64,000 bases of DNA from Mariprofundus sp. EBB-1 (GCF_003665155.1 NZ_RCFQ01000011.1:23083-87082), one strand, 5' to 3'. Counted from the first letter of the stretch, positions 52,418 to 62,084 are shown. A program made the numbers and translations. Notes: generated by a model from the letters alone, not told the origin.

Positions 52418-53193
52418 TACAGTAGTCCCCATAATACCCACGTTACGGGTATTGCCATGAGCATGGCATCGGTGCGATCAAGTATGCCTCCGTGCCCGGG
52501 TAGCCATCGGCCGCTGTCTTTTGCGCCCACAATACGTTTTGCAGAGGATTCGGAGAGGTCACCCAGCATGCCGGCAATCACAGCCACTATCGCTAGCAAC
52601 AGCGCAGAAAACAGTGGTAGCACATCACAGTAGAGCCAGTATCCTGCTGCAACAGGCACACCAAAAACAAGGCCGCCAATGGCGCCTTCAATGGACTTTC
52701 CGGGGCTCACCGCAGGGCACAGTTTGTGTTTGCCCCAGGCGCGACCCACAAAATAAGCGGCTGAGTCGGAGATCCAAACCGCCAGACATGTGCCAATAAT
52801 TAAGTCCTGACCTGTTTTACTTGTATGTGTGTCGGCAATGGCCAGGGCAAAGATAAATAGCCATCCCAACATCCAGATACCGGTAAAAAAGTAATCAAAA
52901 GCGGGTGGGCTCTGCCGCGAATCAATTACCATCGTTGCAAACCAGATAAATATGAGTAACAGCAGTGGTTGAAGGTCTGCTGAGAAACAGAATGCCAGCC
53001 AGGCTAACAGCGCAGTGAACATGTAAAGCCAGGGTCTGCGTAGTTTTATCAACAGGATGAGTTCACACGTGGTAAGCCAGCCAAAGAAAGCCAGTCCGCG
53101 TTCAAACCATGGTGATGCAAGGTTGAAATACCAGGCCCATACCAATACCAGTAGAACAGCGGCGGTAATAATACGTTTGGATAGTTCGTTCAT
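52417..53193 (-). CDS. cdsA: Phosphatidate cytidylyltransferase
   Basis: CdsA makes CDP-diacylglycerol for phospholipid synthesis. The 258-residue inner-membrane protein has about seven helices and the C-terminal signature GDLSESSAKRIVGAKDSGRWLPGHGGILDRTDAM with the metal-binding Asp residues. It overlaps uppS by four bases upstream and dxr by one base downstream. Confidence 0.96.
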   Translation of the reverse strand: MNELSKRIITAAVLLVLVWAWYFNLASPWFERGLAFFGWLTTCELILLIKLRRPWLYMFTALLAWLAFCFSADLQPLLLLIFIWFATMVIDSRQSPPAFDYFFTGIWMLGWLFIFALAIADTHTSKTGQDLIIGTCLAVWISDSAAYFVGRAWGKHKLCPAVSPGKSIEGAIGGLVFGVPVAAGYWLYCDVLPLFSALLLAIVAVIAGMLGDLSESSAKRIVGAKDSGRWLPGHGGILDRTDAMLMAIPVTWVLWGLL

Positions 53194-53942
53194 GATTGCA
53201 CCTGCTCACTGGTCAGGCCATAACGGCGTTCACGGCCCTGAAAATCTGCAAGTGCATGTTGTAAATGTTGCTGTGAGTAATCTGGCCACAGCACATTTGT
53301 GAAATAAAGTTCGGTATAGGCTGCATCCCAGAGGTGAAAGTTCGATATTCTCATCTCTCCTCCGGTACGGATGAGCAGATCAAGCGGCGCAATGTCATGG
53401 CACCACATTTGATCACGAAACGTTGATGTGGTGAGTGCTTCTATAGCCTGTTCAGGGTGGTCTTGCAGAAGCGCCTGTCGCAGAACATTTTTGGTGGCGG
53501 CCAGAATCTCCTGCTGTCCACCGTAGTTCAGGCATAGGATGAGATCGATCGCTGTATTGTGTCTGGTTGCTTCCACTGCCTTTTGAACAGCTCTTTTGGC
53601 GCTGCTTGGTAGTGGGGATAGATCACCAAGGGTTTTAAACCGTACGCCGTTCTGCATCATATCAGGTAGCGTTTTTGGCAGTAGTACAGATAACAGGCTC
53701 ATTAAGCCGCGCACTTCCAGTTTGGGACGTTGCCAATTTTCTGTTGAAAATGCGTATAGCGACAGTTGTTTGATGCCGAGGTTTTTAGCCCACTGCACAA
53801 CATTACGGGCAACTTCGGCGCCTTTTTTGTGTCCTTCAAGGCGGCCTTTACCCTGGGTTTTAGCCCAGCGTCCATTACCATCCATGATAATGCCTACGTG
53901 ATGAGGCAAACTGGAAGAGGTCTCCTTTAAGCTTGGAGACAT
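53190..53942 (-). CDS. uppS: Undecaprenyl diphosphate synthase
   Basis: UppS makes the C55 lipid carrier for peptidoglycan. The 250-residue protein has HVGIIMDGNGRWAKTQGK with the catalytic Asp, LYAFSTENW and the C-terminal DLLIRTGGEMRISNFHLWD...YTELYFT block. Its start shares one base with the frr stop, and its end overlaps cdsA, the conserved frr-uppS-cdsA order. Confidence 0.97.
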   Translation of the reverse strand: MSPSLKETSSSLPHHVGIIMDGNGRWAKTQGKGRLEGHKKGAEVARNVVQWAKNLGIKQLSLYAFSTENWQRPKLEVRGLMSLLSVLLPKTLPDMMQNGVRFKTLGDLSPLPSSAKRAVQKAVEATRHNTAIDLILCLNYGGQQEILAATKNVLRQALLQDHPEQAIEALTTSTFRDQMWCHDIAPLDLLIRTGGEMRISNFHLWDAAYTELYFTNVLWPDYSQQHLQHALADFQGRERRYGLTSEQVQS

Positions 53943-54487
53943 CAGACGGTCAGAATATCGGTTTCTTTATGTTCGATGACCTGATCGGTTTCAGCAACGA
54001 ACTTATCAGTTACTTTCTGAATTTGGTCTTGTTGACGCTTAGCTTCATCTTCAGGAAGACCATCATCTTTCATCTGTTTTTTAATGGCATCGTTCGCATC
54101 GCGGCGAATGTTGCGAAGAGAAACTTTGGTTTTCTCTCCGGCGGCTTTGACCTGTTTGACGAACTCTTTACGGCGATCTTCATTGAGCTCAGGTAAGATA
54201 ATGCGTATGACTTCACCATCATTGGAAGGGTTTAAGCCGAGATCTGACTTGAGAATCGCCTTTTCAAGGTCACCGAGGATGCTCTTTTCCCAGGGGGTGA
54301 TCATCAGCATGCGTGGTTCAGGAACAGAGATACTACCAACCTGAGAAACAGGTACATCAGAACCATAATAATTGACTCTGATATGATCCAGTAGTGCTGA
54401 ATTGGCCCGGCCTGTGCGAATGGTAGCCAAATCTGATTTTAGTGCTGCGATAGACTTCTGCATTTTGGTTTGCAAATCGGTAAGCAT
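53942..54487 (-). CDS. frr: Ribosome recycling factor
   Basis: RRF releases ribosomes after termination together with EF-G. The 181-residue protein has the family blocks TIRTGRANSALLD, QVGSISVPEPRML, EDRRKEFVKQVKAAGEK and the terminal ISDEVTKI-like helix. It starts directly after pyrH in the usual pyrH-frr order. Confidence 0.97.
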   Translation of the reverse strand: MLTDLQTKMQKSIAALKSDLATIRTGRANSALLDHIRVNYYGSDVPVSQVGSISVPEPRMLMITPWEKSILGDLEKAILKSDLGLNPSNDGEVIRIILPELNEDRRKEFVKQVKAAGEKTKVSLRNIRRDANDAIKKQMKDDGLPEDEAKRQQDQIQKVTDKFVAETDQVIEHKETDILTV

Positions 54488-55231
54488 TTAACCCTCCTGC
54501 ACCAGTGTGCCAACTGATTCACCTGATACTGCACGTAACATTTGTCCAGGTTTTGTAACATCAAACACAACAATCGGCATATGATTATCCCTGCATAATG
54601 ACATGGCAGTGGAATCCATTACACCCAGACGATTGGTTAATGCTTCAGTGAATGTAAGTGTGTCATATTTCTTTGCGTCAGGGTTTTTAGCCGGGTCTGA
54701 GGTATATACACCATCGACTTTCGTACCCTTGAGTACCGCTTCAGCCTGAATTTCCATGGCGCGTAAGCTGGCAGCAGTATCTGTTGTGAAATATGGATTG
54801 CCGGTGCCTGCAGCGAAAATAAGGATGCGACCTTTTTCCAAATGGCGCACAGCACGTCGTCGAATGTATGGCTCGGCGACTTCCTTGATTGCCAACGCTG
54901 AAATAACACGCACAGTTGCGCCGTGTCGTTCAATGGCATCCTGCAAGGCGATGGCATTCATGACGGTGGCCAGCATGCCCATGTAATCGGCACTGGCCCG
55001 ATCCATGCCGGATGCAGTACCACTCATGCCGCGAAAAATATTGCCACCACCAATCACCAGAGCGAGCTCAATGCCTGAGTTCTGGACATCGATCAGTTCT
55101 CTGGCCAGGCGATTAATTGTTTCAACATCAACACCAAATGCAGTGTCACCCATCAATACTTCACCGGAAAGCTTGAGCAGCACCCGTTTATACGGACGCT
55201 GCTCTACATGATTGCCAGACGCTTCAGTCAT
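54488..55231 (-). CDS. pyrH: UMP kinase
   Basis: PyrH phosphorylates UMP to UDP. The 247-residue protein has [58 protein letters not shown] and [13 protein letters not shown], all typical of hexameric bacterial UMP kinase. The N-terminal 14 residues ([16 protein letters not shown]) are a short extension. It lies between tsf and frr. Confidence 0.97.
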   Translation of the reverse strand: MTEASGNHVEQRPYKRVLLKLSGEVLMGDTAFGVDVETINRLARELIDVQNSGIELALVIGGGNIFRGMSGTASGMDRASADYMGMLATVMNAIALQDAIERHGATVRVISALAIKEVAEPYIRRRAVRHLEKGRILIFAAGTGNPYFTTDTAASLRAMEIQAEAVLKGTKVDGVYTSDPAKNPDAKKYDTLTFTEALTNRLGVMDSTAMSLCRDNHMPIVVFDVTKPGQMLRAVSGESVGTLVQEG

Positions 55232-55237
55232 TGGTTT

Positions 55238-56110
55238 TTAGCTTCCTGAAATCTGAGCAGCAACTTCAGCTGCAAAGTCTTCTTCCTTCTTCTCAATGCC
55301 TTCACCAAGCTGGAACCGGGCCATGGATACCAAGTTGGCATTGCCCAAGGCTTTACCGACTTTTTGATCCGTGTCCATAACGAAATCCTGCTCAAGCAGA
55401 CAAATATCTGAATAGAATTTATTGAGTTGGCCAGTTACGATTTTTTCAACTATCGCTTCTGGTTTGCCGCTGGCGATAGCGCGTTCAGACAGTACCGCAC
55501 GTTCGCGTTCAACGGACTCAGCATCAACATTTGCACGTGCAATGAAACGTGGGTTGGCAGCTGCTACATGCATAGCCACACCGCGAGCCAATTCGGCATC
55601 AACGTCTCCTTCAATACCAATCAATACACCAATTTTACCGCCGCCATGCACATAAGAAGCAGCAACACCGTTGACCTCAGTGCGTGAGAAACGGCGAATG
55701 CTCATGTTTTCACCAATGGTTGCGATAAGCTGAGACAGAGCCTGTTCAACATTAAATTCTGCATCAAAGCTTAGTGCTTTCAGTGCGTCAACATCCGCAG
55801 GGTTCTCTTTGATGATCAAGGCTGCAATATCATTTGCAAATTTAACAAACTGATCGTTTTTGCTTACAAAGTCAGTTTCAGCGTTTACTTCCAATACTAC
55901 GCCTGTGTTGCCTTCAGATACCGATACAACGATACCTTCAGCCGCTACACGGCCAGCTTTTTTGGATGCTGCCGCTAGTCCTTTTTTACGCAAAAAATCG
56001 ACTGCTGCATCAATGTTTCCATCGGTTTCACCCAGTGCTTTTTTGCAGTCCATCATGCCCGCGCCGCTTAATTCGCGCAGTTTTTTTACATCTGCAGCTG
56101 TAATAGCCAT
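55238..56110 (-). CDS. tsf: Elongation factor Ts
   Basis: EF-Ts is the nucleotide exchange factor of EF-Tu. The 290-residue protein has the N-terminal UBA-like domain (ITAADVKKLRELSGAGMMDCKKAL) and the two core subdomains (VEVNAETDFVSKNDQF, HVAAANPRFI). It follows rpsB after a 116-base spacer containing a hairpin. Its stop is six bases before pyrH. Confidence 0.98.
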   Translation of the reverse strand: MAITAADVKKLRELSGAGMMDCKKALGETDGNIDAAVDFLRKKGLAAASKKAGRVAAEGIVVSVSEGNTGVVLEVNAETDFVSKNDQFVKFANDIAALIIKENPADVDALKALSFDAEFNVEQALSQLIATIGENMSIRRFSRTEVNGVAASYVHGGGKIGVLIGIEGDVDAELARGVAMHVAAANPRFIARANVDAESVERERAVLSERAIASGKPEAIVEKIVTGQLNKFYSDICLLEQDFVMDTDQKVGKALGNANLVSMARFQLGEGIEKKEEDFAAEVAAQISGS

Positions 56111-56161
56111 TTGTCATTCTCCGTAATCTTTACAATATAGTTATATACCAATAAAGGTGCT

Positions 56162-56212
56162 GTTCAGCCTGGCTGGTTTTCACTTATGCGTGAGTCCTAA
56201 GCCAAGCTGAAC
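56162..56212 (-). promoter_or_regulatory. Intercistronic hairpin between rpsB and tsf
   Basis: A 13-bp inverted repeat with one mismatch (56162-56174 with 56200-56212, 25-base loop) sits in the rpsB-tsf spacer. There is no T-run after it on the minus strand, so it looks like a pausing, processing or stability element rather than a full terminator. The rpsB-tsf spacer of E. coli is known to contain an attenuator-like structure; the comparison is by analogy. Confidence 0.5.
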
Positions 56213-56226
56213 GGCTCCCGTGTTAT

Positions 56227-56988
56227 TTATGCGGCTGGTTCTTCTTCAACAGCGACAGCCATAGCTTCTACAATATCATCACCATCTTCTGCGTTTTCCA
56301 ACTGCCATGCTTCAGCGCCTTCAAGTAGTGCATCAGCAATTTTGCTGCAGAACAAGCGTACAGCACGAATCGCATCGTCATTACCAGGAATGATATAATC
56401 AATGCCTGTTGGGTTACAGTTGGTATCTACAACTGCAACAACCGGTATGCCAAGCTTCTGAGCTTCTTTTACAGCCAATTCTTCTTTGCGTACATCAACA
56501 ACGAACAGACAGTCAGGCAGCTCGGTCATTTCTTTGATGCCGCCGAGTGAGCGTTCCAGTTTGTCCAGTTCACGCTGTAGCTGAAGAGCTTCTTTTTTGG
56601 TCAATAGGTCAAACACGCCTTCTTCTTTCTGACGCTGTAAATCTTTCATTTTACGTACTGACTGCTGCACAGTCGCGAAGTTGGTCAGCATGCCGCCCAA
56701 CCAGCGGTGATTGACATAAAAGTGTCCGCCACGCGCAGATTCTTCTTTTACAGCATCGCGAGCCTGACGCTTGGTGCCGACAAACAATACACGGCCGCCA
56801 GCAGCTGCCAGCTCCTGCATGAATGAATAGGATTCATTGGCCATACGCAGTGTTTTCTGAAGATCGATGATGTGGATGCCGTTACGTTTGCCAAAAATGT
56901 ATGGAGCCATTTTTGGATTCCAACGACGGGTCTGATGACCAAAGTGTACGCCTGCTTCAAGCAGTTGTTTCATAGTAAATTGAGACAT
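56227..56988 (-). CDS. rpsB: 30S ribosomal protein S2
   Basis: S2 is a late-assembling small-subunit protein. The 253-residue protein begins [27 protein letters not shown] and has [40 protein letters not shown] and an acidic C-terminal tail. GGAGGA precedes the ATG. A longer frame with 14 extra residues reaches 57030 but overlaps that ribosome-binding site. It heads the 14-kb minus-strand operon. Confidence 0.98.
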   Translation of the reverse strand: MSQFTMKQLLEAGVHFGHQTRRWNPKMAPYIFGKRNGIHIIDLQKTLRMANESYSFMQELAAAGGRVLFVGTKRQARDAVKEESARGGHFYVNHRWLGGMLTNFATVQQSVRKMKDLQRQKEEGVFDLLTKKEALQLQRELDKLERSLGGIKEMTELPDCLFVVDVRKEELAVKEAQKLGIPVVAVVDTNCNPTGIDYIIPGNDDAIRAVRLFCSKIADALLEGAEAWQLENAEDGDDIVEAMAVAVEEEPAA

Positions 56989-57136
56989 TTCTGTCCTCCG
57001 ATTGTTTTTATTACCTCCACCGCCAATCACCCGTTATCGCTATAAGTCCGCAATAGGAGGGCACAATGGATTAGACGGTGTGCGTATTCCGCTCATTTTG
57101 AACGGGCGCGCTTTCTAACGAAAAGTGCGTAGGATA

Positions 57137-57568
57137 TCAAGTTTTAGCGCATTCATCTTCCTTCATGCGCAAGGTGAGCGGTTTGGTCAGTGCTGAGTCG
57201 GCATACATGTGTACATCAATTCTGCCATGGTGATCTGTGTAGATAATGAGGTAATAAAGGGGGGCTTGTAGTTTAGCCTGAGAGGGAAGTAATGCTGTGT
57301 GAGAGCGTTTCTCAAGGGGTGTTGAATCACGTTCCCTTAAGCTCAAATAGTAACCTAATGCCTGATCATTATTGGGCGCTTTTGCCACTGAAATGTTATT
57401 TTGCAACACTTTGTCCGTGACATGGATGTTGTTTGTTATTATGTTCCCGCCTCCAATAAGCACCCCAAAGCACTCTTTTTGTTGACTGTTTATGGTTTCA
57501 TGGAGTATCCGCTGCATGCAGTGGCGTTGGATAAAAACTTCTTGTGTTGAACTGTGGTTTGGTAACAT
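57137..57568 (-). CDS. Degenerate JAMM/JAB-domain-like protein
   Basis: The 143-residue soluble protein contains KECFGVLIGG near residue 31-40, like the start of JAB/MPN metalloprotease domains (glutamate at 32), and RSHTALLPSQAKL near residues 88-100, similar to the HxHPxxxxPSxxD motif but with the first His replaced by Arg88, Pro by Thr and Asp by Lys99. If the alignment is right, it is catalytically inactive. It is encoded opposite to the M23 gene and near the rpsB leader. The family assignment is tentative. Confidence 0.55.
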   Translation of the reverse strand: MLPNHSSTQEVFIQRHCMQRILHETINSQQKECFGVLIGGGNIITNNIHVTDKVLQNNISVAKAPNNDQALGYYLSLRERDSTPLEKRSHTALLPSQAKLQAPLYYLIIYTDHHGRIDVHMYADSALTKPLTLRMKEDECAKT

Positions 57569-57724
57569 GGGGCAAGATTATAAGCTTCGGGATGGCAGTC
57601 AATGAGGATGGGTCAAACCAATCTTGTTGTCGGTGTAAGTGAACGTTATATAGATAGATGCACATTTCGTTGGTTTAGAACGTGTGATAAGAATAATAGG
57701 TTGTGATGGAGAGGATGCTCTGAA

Positions 57725-58663
57725 ATGAAAAAACAATTGATGATGTCTGCATCTTCTTCCGGGAATCACTTTGGTATTGTGATCAGTCGAAATCTGCTGG
57801 TTGTATCCATGGTTGCTGTTTTAGGCTCTTTGACGTTTGGTATTTGGGGCGTGTTCGGCCTTATGCAGACAGGCCAATTCTCTCAGGCGCTTAACCAGAG
57901 TAAACAATCACTGGATCAGGCCAGGGTAGCGAATTCAATTCAACTTGAGTCACTGCAGGGTCAGTTGCATACAGAGCAGCAGAAGCAAGCTGTTTACGCG
58001 CGTACATTAGGACAAATTCAGGCACGCATGGCACGTTTGGATGCGTTGGGCTCTCGTTTGGTCGATGTGGCGTCACTGGATAAGTCGGAGTTTGATTTTG
58101 AACTTGAGCCTGCTTTTGGCGGGCCGCGTTTGCCTCAGCCTGAATCGTTGCTTACACAAAAAGCATTGCGTGTGGATTTGCAGGATATGGATGGTCACCT
58201 GAAGCAACTTGATGCACAGCTGGTGGCTATCGATTATATGTTGGAAAGCAGACATGCACTGCTGGATGCTAAGCCGCATGCATGGCCTACCGAGGGCGGC
58301 TGGATTAGTTCACGTTTCGGTCGCCGCATTGACCCGTTTAACGGGCATCCCGCTCAGCATTATGGTGTGGATATCGCCAATCGCTCCGGTGCAGCGATAT
58401 TGTCAGCCAGTCGTGGTGTGGTGACATTTGCAGGTAAAATGGTTGATTTTGGCTATGTGGTTGATGTTGAGCATGGCTATGGATACAAAACACGTTATGC
58501 TCATATGGGTGCGGTAAGTGTTGAAATTGGCGATGTGGTGGCGGGTAATCAGGTTATAGGCCATATTGGATCTACAGGGCGTTCAACTGGCCCACATCTG
58601 CATTACGAAGTGCGGCGCTTCGATAAGCTGGTTAATCCGGCATCTTTTTTACCACGCGGTTAG
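57725..58663 (+). CDS. M23 family metallopeptidase (LytM domain), membrane-anchored
   Basis: This peptidoglycan-associated zinc peptidase has a helix near the N-terminus (about residues 22-45), a long coiled-coil region (about 48-130), and a C-terminal LytM domain (from about residue 190: GGWISSRFGRRIDPFNGHPAQHYGVDIA, HMGAVSVEIGDVV, HLHYEVRRF) with both zinc motifs HxxxD and HxH intact. GAGAGGA lies about eight bases before the ATG. It may cleave cell wall cross-links during growth or division. Confidence 0.93.
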   Translation: MKKQLMMSASSSGNHFGIVISRNLLVVSMVAVLGSLTFGIWGVFGLMQTGQFSQALNQSKQSLDQARVANSIQLESLQGQLHTEQQKQAVYARTLGQIQARMARLDALGSRLVDVASLDKSEFDFELEPAFGGPRLPQPESLLTQKALRVDLQDMDGHLKQLDAQLVAIDYMLESRHALLDAKPHAWPTEGGWISSRFGRRIDPFNGHPAQHYGVDIANRSGAAILSASRGVVTFAGKMVDFGYVVDVEHGYGYKTRYAHMGAVSVEIGDVVAGNQVIGHIGSTGRSTGPHLHYEVRRFDKLVNPASFLPRG

Positions 58664-58771
58664 TTGTCTGTTGTCGTTCAGCGCGGCTTCCTAAATACAT
58701 TTTTTAAAATAATTCATTGAAGTGTCATTGAAACAGTTTGATGCAAACGCTTCGTTGCGTAGCATGGCTGC

Positions 58772-59806
58772 ATGATGAAGATACCCGTCGCTATTCTTGG
58801 TGCAACCGGTTACACCGGTGCCGAATTGATCCGTTTAATTGAAAACCATCCGGTGTTTGAAATTGCCCATCTCGGGGCACATTCGCAAGCTGGCAGGCAG
58901 GCTGGAGAAGTGATGCCGGGTTGCGCAGGTGATGTGGCTGATATGATTTTAGCCAAAGCCGATGCTGTGCTGCCGGAGTCTGTGGCTCTGGTGTTTACTG
59001 CTCTGCCGCATGGTGCTGCTGCAACGAGTGTGAAAAAAGCGCTTGATGTTGGTAAAAAGGTAGTGGATCTATCTGCTGATTTCAGACATCAATCGCACGA
59101 TACATACCGGGCGGCATATGGTGCCGAACATCCACATCCTGAGCTGTTTTCTGAAGCCGTTTACGGCTTGACAGAGTGTGCACGTGAACGGGTAGAGAGT
59201 GCCCGACTGGTTGCTAATCCGGGTTGTTATCCAACGTCAACGCTGTTGCCGCTGCTGCCGCTATTGAAAACAGGATGGTTGGATAGTTCATCCATTATTA
59301 TTGATGCCAAGTCCGGTGCATCCGGTGCCGGTCGCAGTGCGAATGTTGATCTATTGTATTGTGAACTTAATGAGTCGCTGAAAGCGTATGGTTTGCCTAG
59401 GCATCGCCACGCCTGGGAGATGGAAGAGTGGGCGCTTGGTTTTGCCGGTGCATCCATTAAGGTGCGTTTCGTGCCGCATATTCTGCCGATGAACCGCGGT
59501 ATGCTGACCACCTTGCACCTCTCAGGAGAACATACGGACGAGTGGCATGCTGTGTTGCAAGCTTCATATGAAGGCGAGCGATTTGTGCGGGTGTTGCCTG
59601 AAGGCCGGTTACCGTCAACAGCAGGTGTATCCGGTAGCAACCGTTGTGATATCGGTATATCTGTATTGAGTGACCATGAGGTGGTCGTAGTCAGCTGTAT
59701 TGATAATCTGCTGAAGGGCGCATCCGGGCAGGCCATTCAAAATGCTAATTTGATGTGTGGTCTGGATGAATCACTGGGTCTTTCGGTGCATGCGCTGTGG
59801 CCTTGA
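58772..59806 (+). CDS. argC: N-acetyl-gamma-glutamyl-phosphate reductase
   Basis: ArgC reduces N-acetylglutamyl phosphate in arginine synthesis. The 344-residue protein has the NADP motif IPVAILGATGYTGAELIRL, the active-site NPGCYPTSTLLP (Cys near 152), the conserved KSGASGAGRS and the C-terminal ASGQAIQNANLM. It begins with two Mets (ATG 58772 or 58775). Its end overlaps the next frame, although the real start of that gene may be later. Confidence 0.96.
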   Translation: MMKIPVAILGATGYTGAELIRLIENHPVFEIAHLGAHSQAGRQAGEVMPGCAGDVADMILAKADAVLPESVALVFTALPHGAAATSVKKALDVGKKVVDLSADFRHQSHDTYRAAYGAEHPHPELFSEAVYGLTECARERVESARLVANPGCYPTSTLLPLLPLLKTGWLDSSSIIIDAKSGASGAGRSANVDLLYCELNESLKAYGLPRHRHAWEMEEWALGFAGASIKVRFVPHILPMNRGMLTTLHLSGEHTDEWHAVLQASYEGERFVRVLPEGRLPSTAGVSGSNRCDIGISVLSDHEVVVVSCIDNLLKGASGQAIQNANLMCGLDESLGLSVHALWP

Positions 59807-59873
59807 TTTGAAGCGTGTATGGAATGCCCCCATATATATATTATTTGGAAAGAAAACAGCGCCTGAGTCAACG

Positions 59874-60575
59874 GTGACCATTAGACTGTTTACATTGATA
59901 TTGAGCGTGTTGGTGATGCTTGCCGCCGTCGCTGTTCTGGCTCCGATGTTGCTGACTTCAAGTCAATATGCACAAGAGCGTCAACATATCGCGCAAGTGC
60001 AATATGAAAACAGGCATTTAACCAGTACATTATCTGAGACTGAAGCACTGTTGGCTCTGCGCAATGGTCAAATTGAAGGATTGCAAAAAGAGCTGTTGCG
60101 TAATAGCCATGATATGCTGACCATGAAACAACGATTGGCGATGTTTGATGATGTATTGGCGGCACGTAAAGTGGGTGGATGGCATATATTGCATCCTACT
60201 GCGCAGTGGCAGGATGATCAGAGCATTGTCTATCATCTGGTTGTGGTAAAAGGTGAGAATTATCCTCGCTGGGCAAAAGGTCATTTGAGCTTATCCGTGA
60301 CTGCTCCAAATGGCGATGAGATTGTCTTGCAGAGTAAAAAAGGTAAGCGTTCACTTCAGTTTGATATGACTACGCATGCATTTTTTGAAGGTACTCTTCC
60401 ATGGTTAAGGGCGTGGCAGCCTAAAATGTTGCACATATCGCTGTTTGATAAACGCGGAAAGAATAATCAGCAGATTGAAATTCCTATTTTGAACAGGCAT
60501 GCACTGCAATCTGTAGAAGCACCTGTTAATAACACAGGCTTGAGTGAACAGTCTGATGGCATGATAGCACCATAA
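59874..60575 (+). CDS. Membrane-anchored coiled-coil protein, DUF6776-like
   Basis: The protein has one hydrophobic helix near the N-terminus (LFTLILSVLVMLAAVAVLAPML), a coiled coil (about residues 30-90) and a beta-rich domain containing VYHLVVVKGENYPRWAKGHLSLSV. A GTG at 59874 is the likely start, although ribosome-binding evidence is weak. The frame extends back into argC to 59757, which would add 39 residues of no hydrophobic or conserved character. I recall a DUF6776-like family but am not sure. It precedes the carbonic-anhydrase-like gene by 16 bases. Confidence 0.68.
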   Translation: MTIRLFTLILSVLVMLAAVAVLAPMLLTSSQYAQERQHIAQVQYENRHLTSTLSETEALLALRNGQIEGLQKELLRNSHDMLTMKQRLAMFDDVLAARKVGGWHILHPTAQWQDDQSIVYHLVVVKGENYPRWAKGHLSLSVTAPNGDEIVLQSKKGKRSLQFDMTTHAFFEGTLPWLRAWQPKMLHISLFDKRGKNNQQIEIPILNRHALQSVEAPVNNTGLSEQSDGMIAP

Positions 60576-60591
60576 GATAAGAGGTGAGAGC

Positions 60592-61101
60592 ATGATTAAA
60601 CCATATTTACATTGGAATCCTGACATTGCGTCTTCGGCATTTATTGCCGAATCGGCCGATGTGATCGGGCGTGTTACGATAGGTCTGGACTCAAGCATCT
60701 GGTATCAGAGTGTATTGCGTGGTGATGTCCATGATATTGTGATTGGTGAGCGCTCAAATATTCAGGATCTAACGATGATTCATACCAGCGGTGGTGTTAG
60801 CCCCTGTGTGGTTGGTGATGATGTGACAGTTGGTCATCGTGTGATTTTGCATAGTTGTGAAATTCAGGATCGCTGCCTGGTTGGTATGGGCTCGATCATT
60901 ATGGATCAGGCAGTGCTGGAGGAGGGATGTTTTCTGGCAGCGGGATCATTGGTGACCGAGCGTAAAGTACTGCGTGGCGGTTATCTCTATGCCGGTTCAC
61001 CAGCCAGAGAAGTGAGGGCCTTGAATGATGAAGAGGATGCTTTTTTGCTGCGTTCTGCCAGTCATTATGTTGATGTTGCATTGAACCATAAAAAGGATTG
61101 A
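60592..61101 (+). CDS. Gamma carbonic anhydrase family protein (YrdA/CaiE-like)
   Basis: The 169-residue protein is a left-handed beta-helix of hexapeptide repeats with the three candidate zinc ligands His64 (MIHTSGG), His81 (VGHRV) and His86 (ILHSCEI). Such gamma-class enzymes are metal-dependent; activity as a carbonic anhydrase is not shown for most members. GAGGTGAG lies close before the ATG. Its stop overlaps the phosphatase start. Confidence 0.93.
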   Translation: MIKPYLHWNPDIASSAFIAESADVIGRVTIGLDSSIWYQSVLRGDVHDIVIGERSNIQDLTMIHTSGGVSPCVVGDDVTVGHRVILHSCEIQDRCLVGMGSIIMDQAVLEEGCFLAAGSLVTERKVLRGGYLYAGSPAREVRALNDEEDAFLLRSASHYVDVALNHKKD

Positions 61102-62084
61102 TGATGTCTGATCTGCAACGTTTTGCTGCTATCGATATTGGCTCCAATACCTTTCGTTTGATGATTGCGGAGGTAAATCCATCTGGTACTGCTACACCCT
61201 GGCATATCATCCACTATACCCATGATATCATCAGGCTTGGTGAAGGCCTGCATCATAGTGGTGAACTATCTGATGCGGCAATGGCACGCGGGTTGGCTGC
61301 GTTTGAAAGGTATGCCGCGCTGTTGGAGCAGTTTGATGTAAATGAAGATCATGTTCGGGCAGTGGCTACAGCAGCCATGCGTGAAGCGGGCAATGGAACA
61401 TTATTCCGGGATAATGTGGCTGAACAGACCGGCATACAGATTGAAATTATCGGTGGTGAAACAGAGGCGGTGATGTCTTTATCGGGTTCATGTGCAGTGC
61501 TGCTTCCGGAAATGCGCTCAGATATGCTGTTGTTCGATATTGGCGGAGCCAGCACCGAATTTATTCGTGCAGCCCAGAGCGATGCATCTCAGAATCACGG
61601 AGAGATGATTACGCGCGATGCTATCAGTACCAAGATGGGGGTCGTACGGCTGGTTGAGGCGCATCTGCATACTGATCCGCCATCTCCATCCGATTATCAG
61701 GCTATGATTGCGGCAGCCGATGCTCATCTTGTTGCTGTGGAGACCTATTGGGGTGACTGTGATGCGCCGGCATCCTTGGTGGGTACGGCCGGCACAGTAA
61801 CAACACTGGCTGCAACGGCACTGGATCTGTGCCCCTATGATGCCGATGTTATCAATAATTATCGTATGTCCCGGGCTGACTTTGAAGCATTGCGTGATCG
61901 CTTGTTAAGCATGAATCATGAACAGCGTCAGGCTGTTCGCACTATTGAGCCAGGCCGTGCTGATCTGATAGTTGCGGGGTTAGCCATTGTAGAGGCAGTG
62001 ATGAATCGCTGGCACTATGATGAGCTGGTCATCGTGGATGCAGGTCTGTTGGAAGGGGCCTGGCTAACAATAAGCAAGCAATAG
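61098..62084 (+). CDS. ppx: Ppx/GppA family phosphatase
   Basis: The 328-residue protein of the ASKHA fold hydrolyses polyphosphate or pppGpp. It has AIDIGSNTFRLMIAEV (phosphate-1 motif), ATAAMREAGNG, LLFDIGGASTEFI and VGTAGTVTTLAA. It has only the two-lobe core, without the C-terminal HD domains of E. coli Ppx/GppA (about 500 aa), so it is the short form. ATG overlap with the previous stop. Confidence 0.93.
   Translation: MMMSDLQRFAAIDIGSNTFRLMIAEVNPSGTATPWHIIHYTHDIIRLGEGLHHSGELSDAAMARGLAAFERYAALLEQFDVNEDHVRAVATAAMREAGNGTLFRDNVAEQTGIQIEIIGGETEAVMSLSGSCAVLLPEMRSDMLLFDIGGASTEFIRAAQSDASQNHGEMITRDAISTKMGVVRLVEAHLHTDPPSPSDYQAMIAAADAHLVAVETYWGDCDAPASLVGTAGTVTTLAATALDLCPYDADVINNYRMSRADFEALRDRLLSMNHEQRQAVRTIEPGRADLIVAGLAIVEAVMNRWHYDELVIVDAGLLEGAWLTISKQ

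Noticed and set aside
56989..57030. 14-residue extension of rpsB
   Set aside because: The GGAGGA site sits right before MSQFTMKQL, so the shorter protein is used.
59757..59873. Long start for the coiled-coil protein inside argC
   Set aside because: The extra residues lie in the argC coding frame's shadow with no domain or ribosome-binding support; the GTG near the helix is preferred.
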